Assembly: GCA_028281925.1 (NCBI GenBank)
Contig: JANQIX010000105.1
Location: 1 to 37,834, forward strand
Reading direction: 5' to 3'
From: Alphaproteobacteria bacterium
Lineage (GTDB): Bacteria > Pseudomonadota > Alphaproteobacteria > DSM-16000 > Inquilinaceae
DNA: 37,834 nt
Under the pieces are notes generated by a model that was given only the letters and a program-made list of their open reading frames with translations, had not been told where the DNA came from and did not search any database. The position numbers were made by a program, and so were the translations under genes. Position 1 is the stretch's first letter. Every line of letters begins with the position of its first letter. Below, one piece after another: positions 26,846 through 35,902 of this stretch.

Positions 26846-27166
26846 GCCGGTTGCGCGCCGGCACACCTGTTATACGACTGGCTGATCTGCCTCATTTCCC
26901 CTCTGGGTTGGACCGGATAGCCTCCCTGGAACCTTAGGGGCAGTTCCGCAGACCTGCTCTTGGCGCGGCCCGCGGCGCTCCCGCCGTTGTGCCAGTTCAA
27001 CGGCTGGCGGAGTCGGATAGCGGCGACATGATTTGGATCATCGCCGCAAGCAGGGTGATCATGCCCCGTGACCTTTCTGCGGTCGACCGGCGAAGCGCAC
27101 GACTGGAATGTCCGCTTCGCATCGGCGGCGTGAATTCGTAGAGCCGGAAAGCGCCCACGGACATAG
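26846..27166. other. Non-coding stretch with one hairpin
   Basis: No convincing gene on either strand over 321 bases. At 27020-27047 a hairpin of 6 plus 5 bp with a two-base bulge (GCGGCG, then ATGAT-TTGG-ATCAT, then CGCCGC) stands about 120 bases before the protease gene. It has no T run and its role is unknown. No clear promoter was recognised. Confidence 0.4.
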
Positions 27167-28399
27167 ATGAGTATGGAGACGATGCGCGAGGTTAACCTGC
27201 GTTGGCTGCCGACCGGGGCGATCACGGCAATCGCTATGATTCTGCCCGCTCTGGCCGGCTGCATGACGGACCCGGCTTCCCGCCCCGGCGGCGGAGCGGG
27301 AGCGGGCAGCACGCCTGCGCAGAGCACGATCGCAGCGGCCCTCGGCGATGACTCGTGCCGATGGGCGCGCGACGGGGAATGCGACGACATTCGCTTCTCC
27401 GGAACCGGCGCCTGCAATATCGGCACCGATGCCACCGACTGCCGTGTCCTGGCCAGCGGCGGCAACAACTCCTGCCAATGGGCCTATGACAATGAGTGCG
27501 ACGAGCCCGGGATCGGGCTCGGCGTGTGCGCGGAGGGAACAGACGCCGCGGACTGCGCAGGCGTGGCGCACTTGCGCAACCGCAACAACAGGTGCCGGAC
27601 GTCGTTCGACGGCCGGTGCGACGAACCCGATATTGGTACCGGCCGATGTGCTCCGCGCACCGACAGCGTCGACTGCATTGGCCGTGCCACCGCGCCTGGT
27701 GTCAGGGATCATCACTTCGGCTACGACGACCGACAGCGGGTCGACACGGCGCGCTATCCTTGGAGTGCGATCGGCGAGGTGTCATTCCGCGACGGCTCAT
27801 CCTGCACAGCCAGTCTGGTGGCAGAAGACGTGGCGATCACCGCAGCCCATTGCTTCTTCACCGATGGCAACCCCGTCCAGCCCACCGTCTTTCGAGCAGG
27901 CCGGGACGGCAACCGACACGCCGCGAGCGCCAATGTGATCCGCCATTTCCTGGCTGCCGACTTCAACTACCTGATCTGGAGTCAGACCAATCAGCTGGAG
28001 AACAGCGACTGGGCCTTCATGGTGCTCGACCAGCCGATCGGCCGTACTGCCGGTACGCTTGGCGTCTATGAGATGGGTCCGGCAGACATGGAACGGGCGA
28101 CAGGCAACAGTTGGCATACAGTATACCAAGCCGGATACAGTTGGGACGCACCAACCCGGATGACCGGAAACATCGACTGCAACGTTGTCCAAGTCCGGAA
28201 CAACGGCACCATCTTCCACGAATGCGATACGACAAGGGGCGATTCCGGCTCGCCCATCTTCATCGAGATAGACGGCGACTTCTTCATCATCGCGATTGAC
28301 TCGCAATTCTATGTAACGTCCGGCGGTCCGTCCCGGTATTTGGCCGTCGACAGCCGCTCTTTCGGTAGCGCCCTGAACAACTTCCTCTTGGGGCTCTGA
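27167..28399 (+). CDS. Trypsin-like serine protease lipoprotein with three Cys-rich repeats
   Basis: 410-residue predicted lipoprotein. A hydrophobic N-terminus ends in lipobox LAGC (Cys32). Three tandem repeats follow, each with four cysteines: 64/72/83/92, 103/111/121/130 and 143/151/161/170, built on the pattern C-x7-C(D/E)-G-x-C-GTD-x-DC. The C-terminal domain (about 185-410) is a chymotrypsin-fold protease: His228 in ITAAHCF, Asp281 in NSDWAFM and Ser360 in TRGDSGSPIF form the triad, and Cys213, 229, 338 and 353 may form disulfides. Best likened to V8/Glu-specific-type secreted proteases; specificity unknown. The start among ATGs at 27167, 27173 and 27182 is uncertain. Confidence 0.82.
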   Translation: MSMETMREVNLRWLPTGAITAIAMILPALAGCMTDPASRPGGGAGAGSTPAQSTIAAALGDDSCRWARDGECDDIRFSGTGACNIGTDATDCRVLASGGNNSCQWAYDNECDEPGIGLGVCAEGTDAADCAGVAHLRNRNNRCRTSFDGRCDEPDIGTGRCAPRTDSVDCIGRATAPGVRDHHFGYDDRQRVDTARYPWSAIGEVSFRDGSSCTASLVAEDVAITAAHCFFTDGNPVQPTVFRAGRDGNRHAASANVIRHFLAADFNYLIWSQTNQLENSDWAFMVLDQPIGRTAGTLGVYEMGPADMERATGNSWHTVYQAGYSWDAPTRMTGNIDCNVVQVRNNGTIFHECDTTRGDSGSPIFIEIDGDFFIIAIDSQFYVTSGGPSRYLAVDSRSFGSALNNFLLGL

Positions 28400-28703
28400 C
28401 GTTTCGATGAACTTGCGGTAATACACCGCAAGCGTTCCGATCCGGCTCGCCCCGGACAGATCCTTGACGAGGCGATCCCGTCTTCCGGCAACCTCCACCT
28501 ATGCGTGAAGAGCCCTCATGATCGACCGCCCGGCAGCATCCCGGCGGCACGCTGATCTGCTGGCGACAGTAGGCAGCCGGTATCGCCGACGACACTCTGC
28601 ACCTGAACGTCCCAGCGACCGATGATTACCAGAGGATATGCATCTCCTGCGCCTGAGAGCGGTCGCTTGCCAGTGAAAGGGCAGTCGCGTAAACCCAGTG
28701 CTC
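28400..28703. other. Non-coding stretch before purQ
   Basis: About 300 bases between the protease and purQ. Apart from the hairpin at 28412-28432 I see no gene. A TTGACG at 28464-28469 has no acceptable -10 at 16-18 bases, so the purQ promoter was not located, although one must exist if purQ is no longer read from purC. Confidence 0.4.
28412..28432 (+). terminator. Terminator-like hairpin after the protease gene
   Basis: Perfect 8-bp inverted repeat CTTGCGGT and ACCGCAAG with loop AATAC, 12 bases after the protease stop. No T run follows, so the strength as an intrinsic terminator is doubtful. Confidence 0.5.
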
Positions 28704-29393
28704 ATGAAGGCAGCGGTGATCGTCTTTCCCGGATCCAACTGCGACCGCGATGTCGCTGTCGCGTTGCGGCAGGCGTGCGGCCATGCTCCCGTCATGGTCT
28801 GGCACCGGGAGACCGAGCTGCCGGACGTCGACCTGATCGTCGTGCCGGGCGGTTTCGCCTATGGCGATTATCTGAGAGCCGGGGCCATGTCGGCCCACTC
28901 GCCGGTCATGCGCACGGTTGCGAAGCGCGCTGCCGCTGGCGTTCGTGTGCTCGGCATCTGCAACGGCTTCCAGGTGCTGGTGGAAACTGGGATGCTGCCG
29001 GGCGCGCTGATGACCAATCGCGACCTGAAATTCGTCAGTAGAGCGGTCCATGTCCGCGTCGAATCGGCCGATAGCGTGTTCACCGACGGCTACCGCGACG
29101 GCCAAGTGATCCGACTGCCGATCGCCCACCACGAAGGTAGCTATTTCGCCGACGACAACACGCTCAGGACGCTTGAAGACAGAGGTTTGGTTGCGTTCCG
29201 CTATGTGTCGGCGGATGGGGCGGTGAACGACGATGCCAACCCCAACGGCTCTCAAAGCGGCATCGCTGGCCTGTTCAACCCGGAACGCACGGTGCTGGGC
29301 CTGATGCCGCACCCCGAGCGCGCCGCCGATCCCGATCTCGGCAGCACGGACGGGCGCCCGATGTTCGCCTCCCTTGCCGCGGCACTGGCCTGA
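28704..29393 (+). CDS. purQ: Phosphoribosylformylglycinamidine synthase subunit PurQ (glutaminase)
   Basis: Glutaminase subunit that supplies ammonia to PurL for FGAM synthesis. 229 residues from the ATG at 28704; a GTG two codons upstream is less likely. Class I amidotransferase triad: nucleophile Cys86 in LGICNGFQ, His and Glu near the C-terminus in LMPHPERA. The N-terminal KAAVIVFPGSNCDRD and VPGGFAYGDYLRAGA blocks are typical. It is followed by purL after 11 bases. Normally it is next to purS; here 13 kb of other genes intervene. No strong ribosome site is visible. Confidence 0.96.
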   Translation: MKAAVIVFPGSNCDRDVAVALRQACGHAPVMVWHRETELPDVDLIVVPGGFAYGDYLRAGAMSAHSPVMRTVAKRAAAGVRVLGICNGFQVLVETGMLPGALMTNRDLKFVSRAVHVRVESADSVFTDGYRDGQVIRLPIAHHEGSYFADDNTLRTLEDRGLVAFRYVSADGAVNDDANPNGSQSGIAGLFNPERTVLGLMPHPERAADPDLGSTDGRPMFASLAAALA

Positions 29394-29404
29394 TCCTTCC
29401 TGCA

Positions 29405-31621
29405 ATGCGCACACCCGCTCCAGACCCTGAGGTCAACCAGGCGCTCGGCACCGAGCACGGATTGACGCCGGATGAGTACGCGCATGTCGTCCGCATCCTG
29501 GGGCGCACGCCGAGCTATACGGAACTCGGCATCTTCTCCGTCATGTGGTCCGAGCACTGCTCATACAAATCGTCGAAGAAGTGGCTGAAGACGCTGCCGA
29601 CGACCGCCCCCTGGGTGATCCAGGGGCCCGGCGAGAATGCGGGGGTGATCGATATCGGCGACGGCCTGGCGGCCGTCTTCAAGATGGAGAGTCACAACCA
29701 TCCCAGCTATATCGAGCCCTATCAGGGCGCGGCGACGGGCGTCGGCGGCATCTTGCGCGACATCTTCACCATGGGCGCTCGGCCCGTGGCCAACCTCAAC
29801 GCGCTGCGCTTCGGCGATCCGTCGGATGCGCGCACGCGCTATCTGGTGGCCGGCGTGGTGGCCGGCATCGGCGGCTACGGCAACTGCATGGGCATCCCCA
29901 CCGTCGGCGGCGAAACCGAGTTCCACAGCGCCTATAACGGCAACATCCTGGTCAATGCCATGACCGTCGGCATCGCGCAGGCCGACCGCATCTTCTATTC
30001 GCGCGCCGCGGGCCTCGGCTATCCGGTCGTCTATGTGGGCGCCCGCACGGGCCGTGACGGCATCCATGGTGCCACGATGGCTTCGGCCGAGTTCAGCGAA
30101 GAGACCGAAGAGAAGCGGCCCACGGTCCAGGTGGGTGATCCGTTCACCGAGAAGCTGCTGCTGGAGGCCTGCCTGGAGCTGATGGCGGGCGATGCCATCG
30201 TGGGCATCCAGGATATGGGCGCAGCCGGCCTTACCTGCTCGTCCGTAGAGATGGCGGACAAGGGCGGCCTCGGGATGGACATGGATCTCGATGCCGTGCC
30301 GCTGCGCGCCGATGCCATGTCGGCCTACGAAATCATGCTCTCCGAAAGCCAAGAGCGCATGCTCATGGTGCTCAAGCCGGGCCGCGAAGACATGGCGCGC
30401 GCGGTGTTCGAGAAGTGGGAGCTGGAGTTCGCCGTGGTCGGCACGCTGACCGATACTGGCCGGCTGGTGGTGCGCCGCGGCGGCGACGTGGCGGCCGACA
30501 TTCCGGTCGGTCCGCTGGTCGGCGAGGCCCCGGAATACGACCGCCCTTGGGAGGCCCCGCCGGGGGCCGCGCCGTTGCCGGACGGTGTCGATCACATGCC
30601 GGGACCGCCGGAAGAGGTGCTGGAGCGCCTGCTCGCCTCACCCGATCTCGCCAGCAAGCGCTGGATCTGGGAGCAGTACGACAGCACGGTGATGGCCGAT
30701 ACGGTTGCCGGGCCCGGCGGCGACTCCGCAATCGTGCGCGTACATGGGACGACCAGGGCGCTGGCCATCACCAGCGACTGCACGCCCCGGTATTGCAAGG
30801 CGGAGCCGAAAACCGGCGGCATGCAGGCGGTGGCGGAGGCTTGGCGCAATCTGACGGCGGTCGGTGCGAAGCCGCTGGCGCTGACCGACAACCTGAATTT
30901 CGGCAATCCCGAGCGGCCGCCGATCATGGGCCAGCTGGTCGCGTGCATTCAAGGAATGGCCGAAGCCTGCCGCGCCCTGGACTTCCCCGTCGTGTCCGGC
31001 AACGTCTCGCTCTACAACGAAACCGATGGCGAGGCGATTCTGCCCACCCCCACGATCGGCGGTGTCGGCCTGTTGGACGACGTTTCCCGGCGCGGCAGCC
31101 TGGCGCTGACCGGGGAAGGCGAGACGCTGATCCTGATCGGCCAAACGCATGGGCATCTCGGTTGCTCGCTGTTCCTGCGCGACGTGCATGACCTCGAGGC
31201 CGGGCCGCCGCCGCCCGTCGATCTGGCCGCGGAGCGGGCCACGGGCGACCTGGTCCGCGACCTGATCCGGGACCGCTTGGTGACGGCCTGCCATGACGTG
31301 TCGGACGGTGGCCTCTATGTCGCCGTGGCCGAGATGGCCTTGGCCGGCGGTGTGGGCGCCGACCTGCGCGCGCCGGAGGCCCCGCCGTTGGCCGCTTGGC
31401 TGTTCGGCGAGGACCAGGGCCGCTATGTTGTGGCAACGAACGATCCGAACGCGGTTCTGGCCCGCGCTGCGGAGGCTGGAATCGCCGCTGCGGCGATCGG
31501 GCGGACCGGCGGCAACGCGTTGACACTCGGCGGCCAGAACGCCATATCCCTTGGAAAATTGCGGCACGCCAATGAGCGATGGCTTCCCGCCTACATGGCC
31601 GGATCGGCCGAAGCGGGATAG
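29405..31621 (+). CDS. purL: Phosphoribosylformylglycinamidine synthase subunit PurL
   Basis: Synthetase subunit that converts FGAR to FGAM with ATP and ammonia from PurQ. 738 residues, the small-PurL type that needs PurS and PurQ. The duplicated PurM-like architecture is evident: first half with WSEHCSYKSSKKWLKTL near residues 48-64, the FKMESHNHPSYIEPYQGAATGVGGILRD block near 97-124 and QDMGAAGLTCSSVEMA near 272; second half with TDNLNFGNPERP near 499 and SGNVSLYNETDG near 533. It is the second gene of the purQ-purL-bolA-grxD run. Confidence 0.97.
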   Translation: MRTPAPDPEVNQALGTEHGLTPDEYAHVVRILGRTPSYTELGIFSVMWSEHCSYKSSKKWLKTLPTTAPWVIQGPGENAGVIDIGDGLAAVFKMESHNHPSYIEPYQGAATGVGGILRDIFTMGARPVANLNALRFGDPSDARTRYLVAGVVAGIGGYGNCMGIPTVGGETEFHSAYNGNILVNAMTVGIAQADRIFYSRAAGLGYPVVYVGARTGRDGIHGATMASAEFSEETEEKRPTVQVGDPFTEKLLLEACLELMAGDAIVGIQDMGAAGLTCSSVEMADKGGLGMDMDLDAVPLRADAMSAYEIMLSESQERMLMVLKPGREDMARAVFEKWELEFAVVGTLTDTGRLVVRRGGDVAADIPVGPLVGEAPEYDRPWEAPPGAAPLPDGVDHMPGPPEEVLERLLASPDLASKRWIWEQYDSTVMADTVAGPGGDSAIVRVHGTTRALAITSDCTPRYCKAEPKTGGMQAVAEAWRNLTAVGAKPLALTDNLNFGNPERPPIMGQLVACIQGMAEACRALDFPVVSGNVSLYNETDGEAILPTPTIGGVGLLDDVSRRGSLALTGEGETLILIGQTHGHLGCSLFLRDVHDLEAGPPPPVDLAAERATGDLVRDLIRDRLVTACHDVSDGGLYVAVAEMALAGGVGADLRAPEAPPLAAWLFGEDQGRYVVATNDPNAVLARAAEAGIAAAAIGRTGGNALTLGGQNAISLGKLRHANERWLPAYMAGSAEAG

Positions 31622-31665
31622 TCGTCAGCTCGAGTTTGTGTGTCAGAAGAGAGGAAGGCTGCGAC

Positions 31666-31902
31666 ATGGCGATGGATCCGGCGGAAATCGTCCGTCTCAT
31701 CAAGGATGGGATCCCTGATGCGGAGGTGCGGATCGAGGACCTTCGGGGGGACGGCGACCATTATGCGGCGTATGTGACCAGCGCCTCTTTCCGGGGCATC
31801 ACCCGGGTGCAGCAGCATCAGTTGGTGTACAAGGCCCTGCAGGGGCGCATGGGCAACGAGTTGCATGCGCTGGCGCTGCAGACATCGCCACCCGACGCTT
31901 GA
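31666..31902 (+). CDS. BolA family protein
   Basis: 78-residue BolA-type protein, the class that forms iron-sulfur-bridged complexes with monothiol glutaredoxins. The fold is readable: helix (PAEIVRLIKDGIPDA), strand (EVRIEDLRGDGDHYAAYVTS), SFRGITRVQQHQLVYKALQ with the conserved RVQQHQ segment, and a C-terminal helix. The start at 31666 has GAGGAAG 8 bases upstream. 44 bases after purL and 83 before the CGFS glutaredoxin, its expected partner. The small-acidic/YrbA-like group is more likely than BolA sensu stricto. Confidence 0.92.
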   Translation: MAMDPAEIVRLIKDGIPDAEVRIEDLRGDGDHYAAYVTSASFRGITRVQQHQLVYKALQGRMGNELHALALQTSPPDA

Positions 31903-31985
31903 GACGCCGATACCAAGGCGAGACACGGAGACACCCTGAGGCCGGGCCTCAGACCTGCTACGGATCAGGAAGGAAGACAGGAACT

Positions 31986-32324
<339 letters not shown>

Positions 32325-32343
32325 GCGACCGCACCAGACATCG

Positions 32344-32392
32344 GCAGCCCAACAGGGCTGCGGAAGGGCGGTCCTGCGGGGCCGCCCTTTTT
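32344..32392 (+). terminator. Tandem hairpins with intrinsic terminator
   Basis: First a perfect 7-bp hairpin GCAGCCC-AACA-GGGCTGC (32344-32361). Then an 11-bp stem (32364-32374 with 32379-32389, one G-U) with loop TGCG, whose 3' arm runs into TTTTT ending at 32392. A textbook terminator for the purQ-purL-bolA-grxD transcript. Confidence 0.9.
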
Positions 32393-32420
32393 CCTTTTCA
32401 GTACGCCCTCGAGACTTTCA

Positions 32421-33359
32421 ATGGCGGAGAGTGCTTCCCCCCCGGCCAGCTTCGCCCAGCGGCACCGGGAAACGCAGATAGGCCTGGCTGCGGCCTTCGG
32501 CGGCTTCTTCATCTGGGGCCTGTCGCCGATCTACTTCAAAGCCGTGGAACAGGCCGGAGCGCTGGAGATCCTGGCCCAGCGGATCGTCTGGACCCTGGTG
32601 CTGATGATCCCCATCACCGCCGCCATGGGCCGATTGGGCGAGGCGCTGACGATCCTGCGGCAGGTGCGGCGGCTGCCGGTCTATCTGCTCAGCACCTGTC
32701 TGGTCACGCTGAACTGGCTGCTATTTATCTGGGGCATCCTGGCTGAGCGCGTGCTGGAGGTCAGCCTCGGCTATTACATCAACCCGCTGGTCAACGTGCT
32801 CTTGGGCGTGCTGTTTCTACACGAACGGCTCAGCCGCTGGCAGGGTGTGGCGGTCGCGTTGGCCGCGGCCGGGGTGACCGTGCCGCTGGTCGGCTACGGC
32901 ACGTTTCCGTGGCTGTCGCTGGCGCTTGCATTCTCCTTCGGAACATATGCGCTTGTGCGCAAGAAGGCGGCCATCGACCCGCAGGTGGGGCTGATGGTGG
33001 AAACGGCACTGCTGACGCCGGCCGCGCTGGCCGTGATCGTCGTGCTGGAGACATCGGGCAACGGCCATTTCCTGATCGACTGGCAGTTCTCCGCCCTGCT
33101 GATCCTGTCCGGATTCATGACCGGCATGCCGCTGTTGCTGTTCATGCACGGCGCCAAGCGGCTGAACCTGTCGACCGTCGGCCTGATGCAGTACCTGGCG
33201 CCGTCCATGCAGTTCCTGCTGGCCGTAGCAGTCTTCGGTGAGGCGTTCACGCTCAGCCACCTCGCCACCTTCGCCCTGATCTGGAGCGCACTGGCGGTTT
33301 TCAGCTGGGAGTCCATTCGCCGATACCGCCGGATGCAGGCCGCAGACCCGCATACATAA
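32421..33359 (+). CDS. rarD: RarD-type EamA family transporter
   Basis: 312-residue inner-membrane permease of the drug/metabolite transporter superfamily. Ten hydrophobic segments can be counted, beginning at about residue 22 (GLAAAFGGFFIWGLSPIYFKAV). The RarD-typical blocks are PIYFKAVEQAGALEILAQRIVWT and SLGYYINPLVNVLLGVLFLHERLSRWQ, and later LMQYLAPSMQFLLAVAVFGE. Substrate unknown in most organisms. It starts 28 bases after the terminator of the purine group. Its stop codon is inside a 20-bp palindrome. Confidence 0.92.
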   Translation: MAESASPPASFAQRHRETQIGLAAAFGGFFIWGLSPIYFKAVEQAGALEILAQRIVWTLVLMIPITAAMGRLGEALTILRQVRRLPVYLLSTCLVTLNWLLFIWGILAERVLEVSLGYYINPLVNVLLGVLFLHERLSRWQGVAVALAAAGVTVPLVGYGTFPWLSLALAFSFGTYALVRKKAAIDPQVGLMVETALLTPAALAVIVVLETSGNGHFLIDWQFSALLILSGFMTGMPLLLFMHGAKRLNLSTVGLMQYLAPSMQFLLAVAVFGEAFTLSHLATFALIWSALAVFSWESIRRYRRMQAADPHT

Positions 33360-33373
33360 AGATATCTTTATGT
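33354..33373. promoter_or_regulatory. Perfect 20-bp AT-rich palindrome
   Basis: ACATAAAGATATCTTTATGT is fully self-complementary, stands out in GC-rich surroundings and overlaps the rarD stop, 60 bases before the next start codon. It resembles the AT-rich palindromes bound by ArsR-family regulators such as SahR (inference). A related GATAT recurs at 33375-33379. Confidence 0.55.
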
Positions 33374-33433
33374 TGATATGTTTTGCGGGATCGCATAGGC
33401 TGGACACCGTTCAGGCAACGAGACGAAACGGTC

Positions 33434-33661
33434 ATGGGCGCGGCTACGATTCTGCAGACCACACACTGGCTTCCCTGGGGTGTCTTGGGCGACGGCACGG
33501 ACTGCCAGCCGACGGACCGCCCTCGCGTGGCGGCCAAGGCCGCATCCCTCCGCCGGGCCGGGGCCCACCCGCACTATGCCTGGCTCGCCGCCTTGGAAGA
33601 GACAGCGCACGAGACGCTTGAACGCGGCGATTGGGTCGAGGACGGGAAAGCGGTAGGGTAA
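33434..33661 (+). CDS. Small hypothetical protein
   Basis: 75-residue product with no recognised family. Coding is supported by a strong preference for G or C at codon third positions and by the position 40 bases before the DUF1289 gene in the same direction. The sequence has two Trp in a TTHWLPWGVLGDG stretch and a helical, charged C-terminal half. The ribosome site before 33434 is weak. The palindrome at 33354-33373 lies upstream and may control it. Confidence 0.5.
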   Translation: MGAATILQTTHWLPWGVLGDGTDCQPTDRPRVAAKAASLRRAGAHPHYAWLAALEETAHETLERGDWVEDGKAVG

Positions 33662-33701
33662 CCGGCAAGGCCGTCGGGCCGCCAACGAGGCATCGCTACC
33701 G

Positions 33702-33875
33702 ATGAGAACACCGACCGTCGACGCCCCCTGCATTGACATCTGCCGGTTCGAAGACGGCATCTGCCAGGGCTGCGGACGCACGGCATGGGAAATCGCCGAC
33801 TGGCAGTCCTATTCGCCCTACAAGCGCGCCGGCATCCTGAAGATGGCCAAAGAGCGGCTGAGCGAGCGCGGCTAG
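33702..33875 (+). CDS. DUF1289 family protein
   Basis: 57-residue Cys-rich protein. The DUF1289 hallmark is present: PCIDICRFEDGICQGCGRT, with four cysteines at about residues 10, 14, 21 and 24 arranged as a likely metal or iron-sulfur site, then WEIADW. The C-terminal KRAGILKMAKERL also fits. Members often lie next to other small genes and their role is unknown. A 9-bp hairpin follows 23 bases after the stop. Confidence 0.88.
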   Translation: MRTPTVDAPCIDICRFEDGICQGCGRTAWEIADWQSYSPYKRAGILKMAKERLSERG

Positions 33876-33898
33876 GATCAAGCTGACCCACCGCCGCA

Positions 33899-33925
33899 CG
33901 GCTTCCCGGCGGAACAGGGAAGCCG
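33899..33925 (+). terminator. Terminator-like hairpin after DUF1289 gene
   Basis: Perfect 9-bp inverted repeat CGGCTTCCC and GGGAAGCCG with a 9-base loop, between the DUF1289 gene and the hydrolase gene. No T run follows. Confidence 0.5.
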
Positions 33926-33995
33926 GTTGCATATCCCGGCGCTGTGAACCACAATCTCTGGTGGTGGAGAACCACGGGCGAAGGCGTCGGATTCC

Positions 33996-34916
33996 ATGAC
34001 CACTGAGTCGCGCCGCCATTCAGACTACCCCTATCGGGACCTGCGGTTATCTAGCGGCAAGACGCTCTGGTTCGCCGAGTACGGCAATCCCGGCGGGGAA
34101 CCGGTCTTCCTGATCCACGGATCCCCCGGCTCAGCCCGATACTGGTTCGGCTTCCCGGATTTCCTGCAGTCGGAGAGGTGGCGGTTCATCGCCGTCGACC
34201 GCCCCGGATACGGGTTCAGCGAGTTCTGGCAAACCGGGTATGCGGGGCTTGCGCCCGCGCTGCAGGAACTGGCCAGACATCTCTCGCTGGAGCGATTCAG
34301 CGTCCTGGGCGTCTCCGCTGGCGGCGGCTACGCCCTCGGCGCAGGTGCCGTGCTGGGACCGATGGTCGAGAGGGTGATCGCCGTTTCGTCGACCTCGCCC
34401 TTCGATGCCGACCTGTTGGCAAAGGTGAACCGCACGAACCGGACGGTCTATTGGATCGCCCGAAACCTGCCATTCCTGAACCGATTGAACGCCTGGCTGA
34501 TCGCCAGGCTCTGCCGCAACCGCATGGAACGCCTGCTCGACCGGTCGAAAAAGAAGCTCTCCCTGCCCGACCAACGCGACCTCGAGCGTCCGCATGTCCG
34601 CGCTGTCCTGATCGCCGCCGGCCGCGACGCCTACCCGGCCGGCTCCGGCAAGGGTCTGGCACAGGACATCCGCAACCAGGTCAAACCCTGGGATTTCGAT
34701 CTTGGGGACATTGCTGTCGAGACCCATGTCTGGACGGGTGACGATGACAAAAGCACACCTGAGGAGATGGCACGTCGTCTGAATGCCCTGGTTAAAGGGA
34801 GCCACCTGCACGTAGTGCCGAGCGCGGGCCACCTCTGGCATATCTCCAACTTCGCGACGATCCTGGAGAACTCACATTCGAACGTCTCAGAGGCGAATGT
34901 CCGCAGTCAGGGGTAA
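33996..34916 (+). CDS. Alpha/beta hydrolase
   Basis: 306-residue cytoplasmic hydrolase; substrate unknown. The oxyanion region is HGSPGSARYWFG at about residues 41-52, the nucleophile elbow GVSAGGG has Ser at about 108, the acid is probably Asp in TGDDDKSTPEEM near 248, and the base is His in SAGHLWHI near 273. The cap region between strands is helical and basic (RTNRTVYWIARN ... RNRMERLLDRSKKK). It is similar to proline iminopeptidase or haloperoxidase-like members, but no diagnostic residues decide between them. It precedes the less GC-rich accessory segment. Confidence 0.85.
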   Translation: MTTESRRHSDYPYRDLRLSSGKTLWFAEYGNPGGEPVFLIHGSPGSARYWFGFPDFLQSERWRFIAVDRPGYGFSEFWQTGYAGLAPALQELARHLSLERFSVLGVSAGGGYALGAGAVLGPMVERVIAVSSTSPFDADLLAKVNRTNRTVYWIARNLPFLNRLNAWLIARLCRNRMERLLDRSKKKLSLPDQRDLERPHVRAVLIAAGRDAYPAGSGKGLAQDIRNQVKPWDFDLGDIAVETHVWTGDDDKSTPEEMARRLNALVKGSHLHVVPSAGHLWHISNFATILENSHSNVSEANVRSQG

Positions 34917-35145
34917 TGCCGTCGCGGATGTCGGCGACCGGTTCGGCTGGATCGTGCCATAATCTGACGCTCCCGCGTCTTCGACTATGCTTTCCGGCCT
35001 CATGTCTACTGGAGCCAAGACCAGCCTTCAATTAGCATTCCACCAGGATCACCATCTGGGAGGTGGTCAGCAAGGCCATGGCCGAAGCAGATTCGGACGT
35101 TGAATCCGATAGTTACGGGCAAGTTTCTCTACCGAATGGGCAAGA

Positions 35146-35646
35146 ATGGAAAGCGATTCCCTGTATTCCTCGTATCGCGAAAAGACGCTTGAGCACGTCT
35201 TCGTCGGCGACTGCCTTCGCCGCTTGTGGGCGTTGGGTGTCTGGGACGCTGAAGTTCTTACGGCTGACGTTGACGCGGCTGGCTACGATCTCGTCATGGA
35301 GGTCCGAGGCGTGCTTCGGCACATCCAACTGAAAGCTTCATTTAACGGTTCGAATGTCTACGAACAGAAGATTAATGCTAAATTGGGAGACAAACCCAGT
35401 GGCTGCGTAGTCTGGATGGGATTTGACCCGCGAACAATAGAGCTTGGCCCGTTTTACTGGTTTGGTGGCATCCCTGGAGAACCGCTTCCAAGAATAGACA
35501 CCTTCAGGAAGGCTAAACACACGAAGGGGGATTCAACGGGCAAGAAAGGTGAGCGGCGAAACAGCTATATTCTGAAACGTACCACGTGCAAGCGGGTCGA
35601 TACATTAGATGCGGTAATCGAGCTCCTCTTCGGTGCGATTGGATGA
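35146..35646 (+). CDS. PD-(D/E)XK nuclease-like protein, function unknown
   Basis: 166-residue protein. I read a restriction-endonuclease-like core: a helix with Glu16 (YREKTLEHVFVGDCLRRLW), then Asp48 in AAGYDLVMEV and QLK at 61-63 in LRHIQLKAS, the Asp-(x)n-Gln-x-Lys variant of the motif. The remainder is strand-rich with a Lys/Arg-rich patch (RKAKHTKGDSTGKKGERRN). Base composition is less GC-rich and codon use more mixed than in the flanking genes. The 229 bases upstream hold no convincing gene. Nuclease activity is inference; a family-specific call is not possible by eye. Confidence 0.6.
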   Translation: MESDSLYSSYREKTLEHVFVGDCLRRLWALGVWDAEVLTADVDAAGYDLVMEVRGVLRHIQLKASFNGSNVYEQKINAKLGDKPSGCVVWMGFDPRTIELGPFYWFGGIPGEPLPRIDTFRKAKHTKGDSTGKKGERRNSYILKRTTCKRVDTLDAVIELLFGAIG

Positions 35647-35902
35647 AGCCCGAGTAAAGTGAGGCCCCCTGATTGACGGCGAATGGCCACATCGGGTGAC
35701 GAGCCGTGGAGTACGCGCCTGAATGCTCACCTGCCGATGAGCGCATAACGCGCTTGCATGCCCGCATTGGGCCAAAACCGGCACGTCGTCGACCGTCACA
35801 AGCCTTGCACCGAGGCCGCCCTCCAGGGATGCGGTTCCCTCTGCAGCTATGTCCAAATAGCGGATCTTTCATCGCATATGTTGCTGGCGTAATGTCTGAT
35901 TG

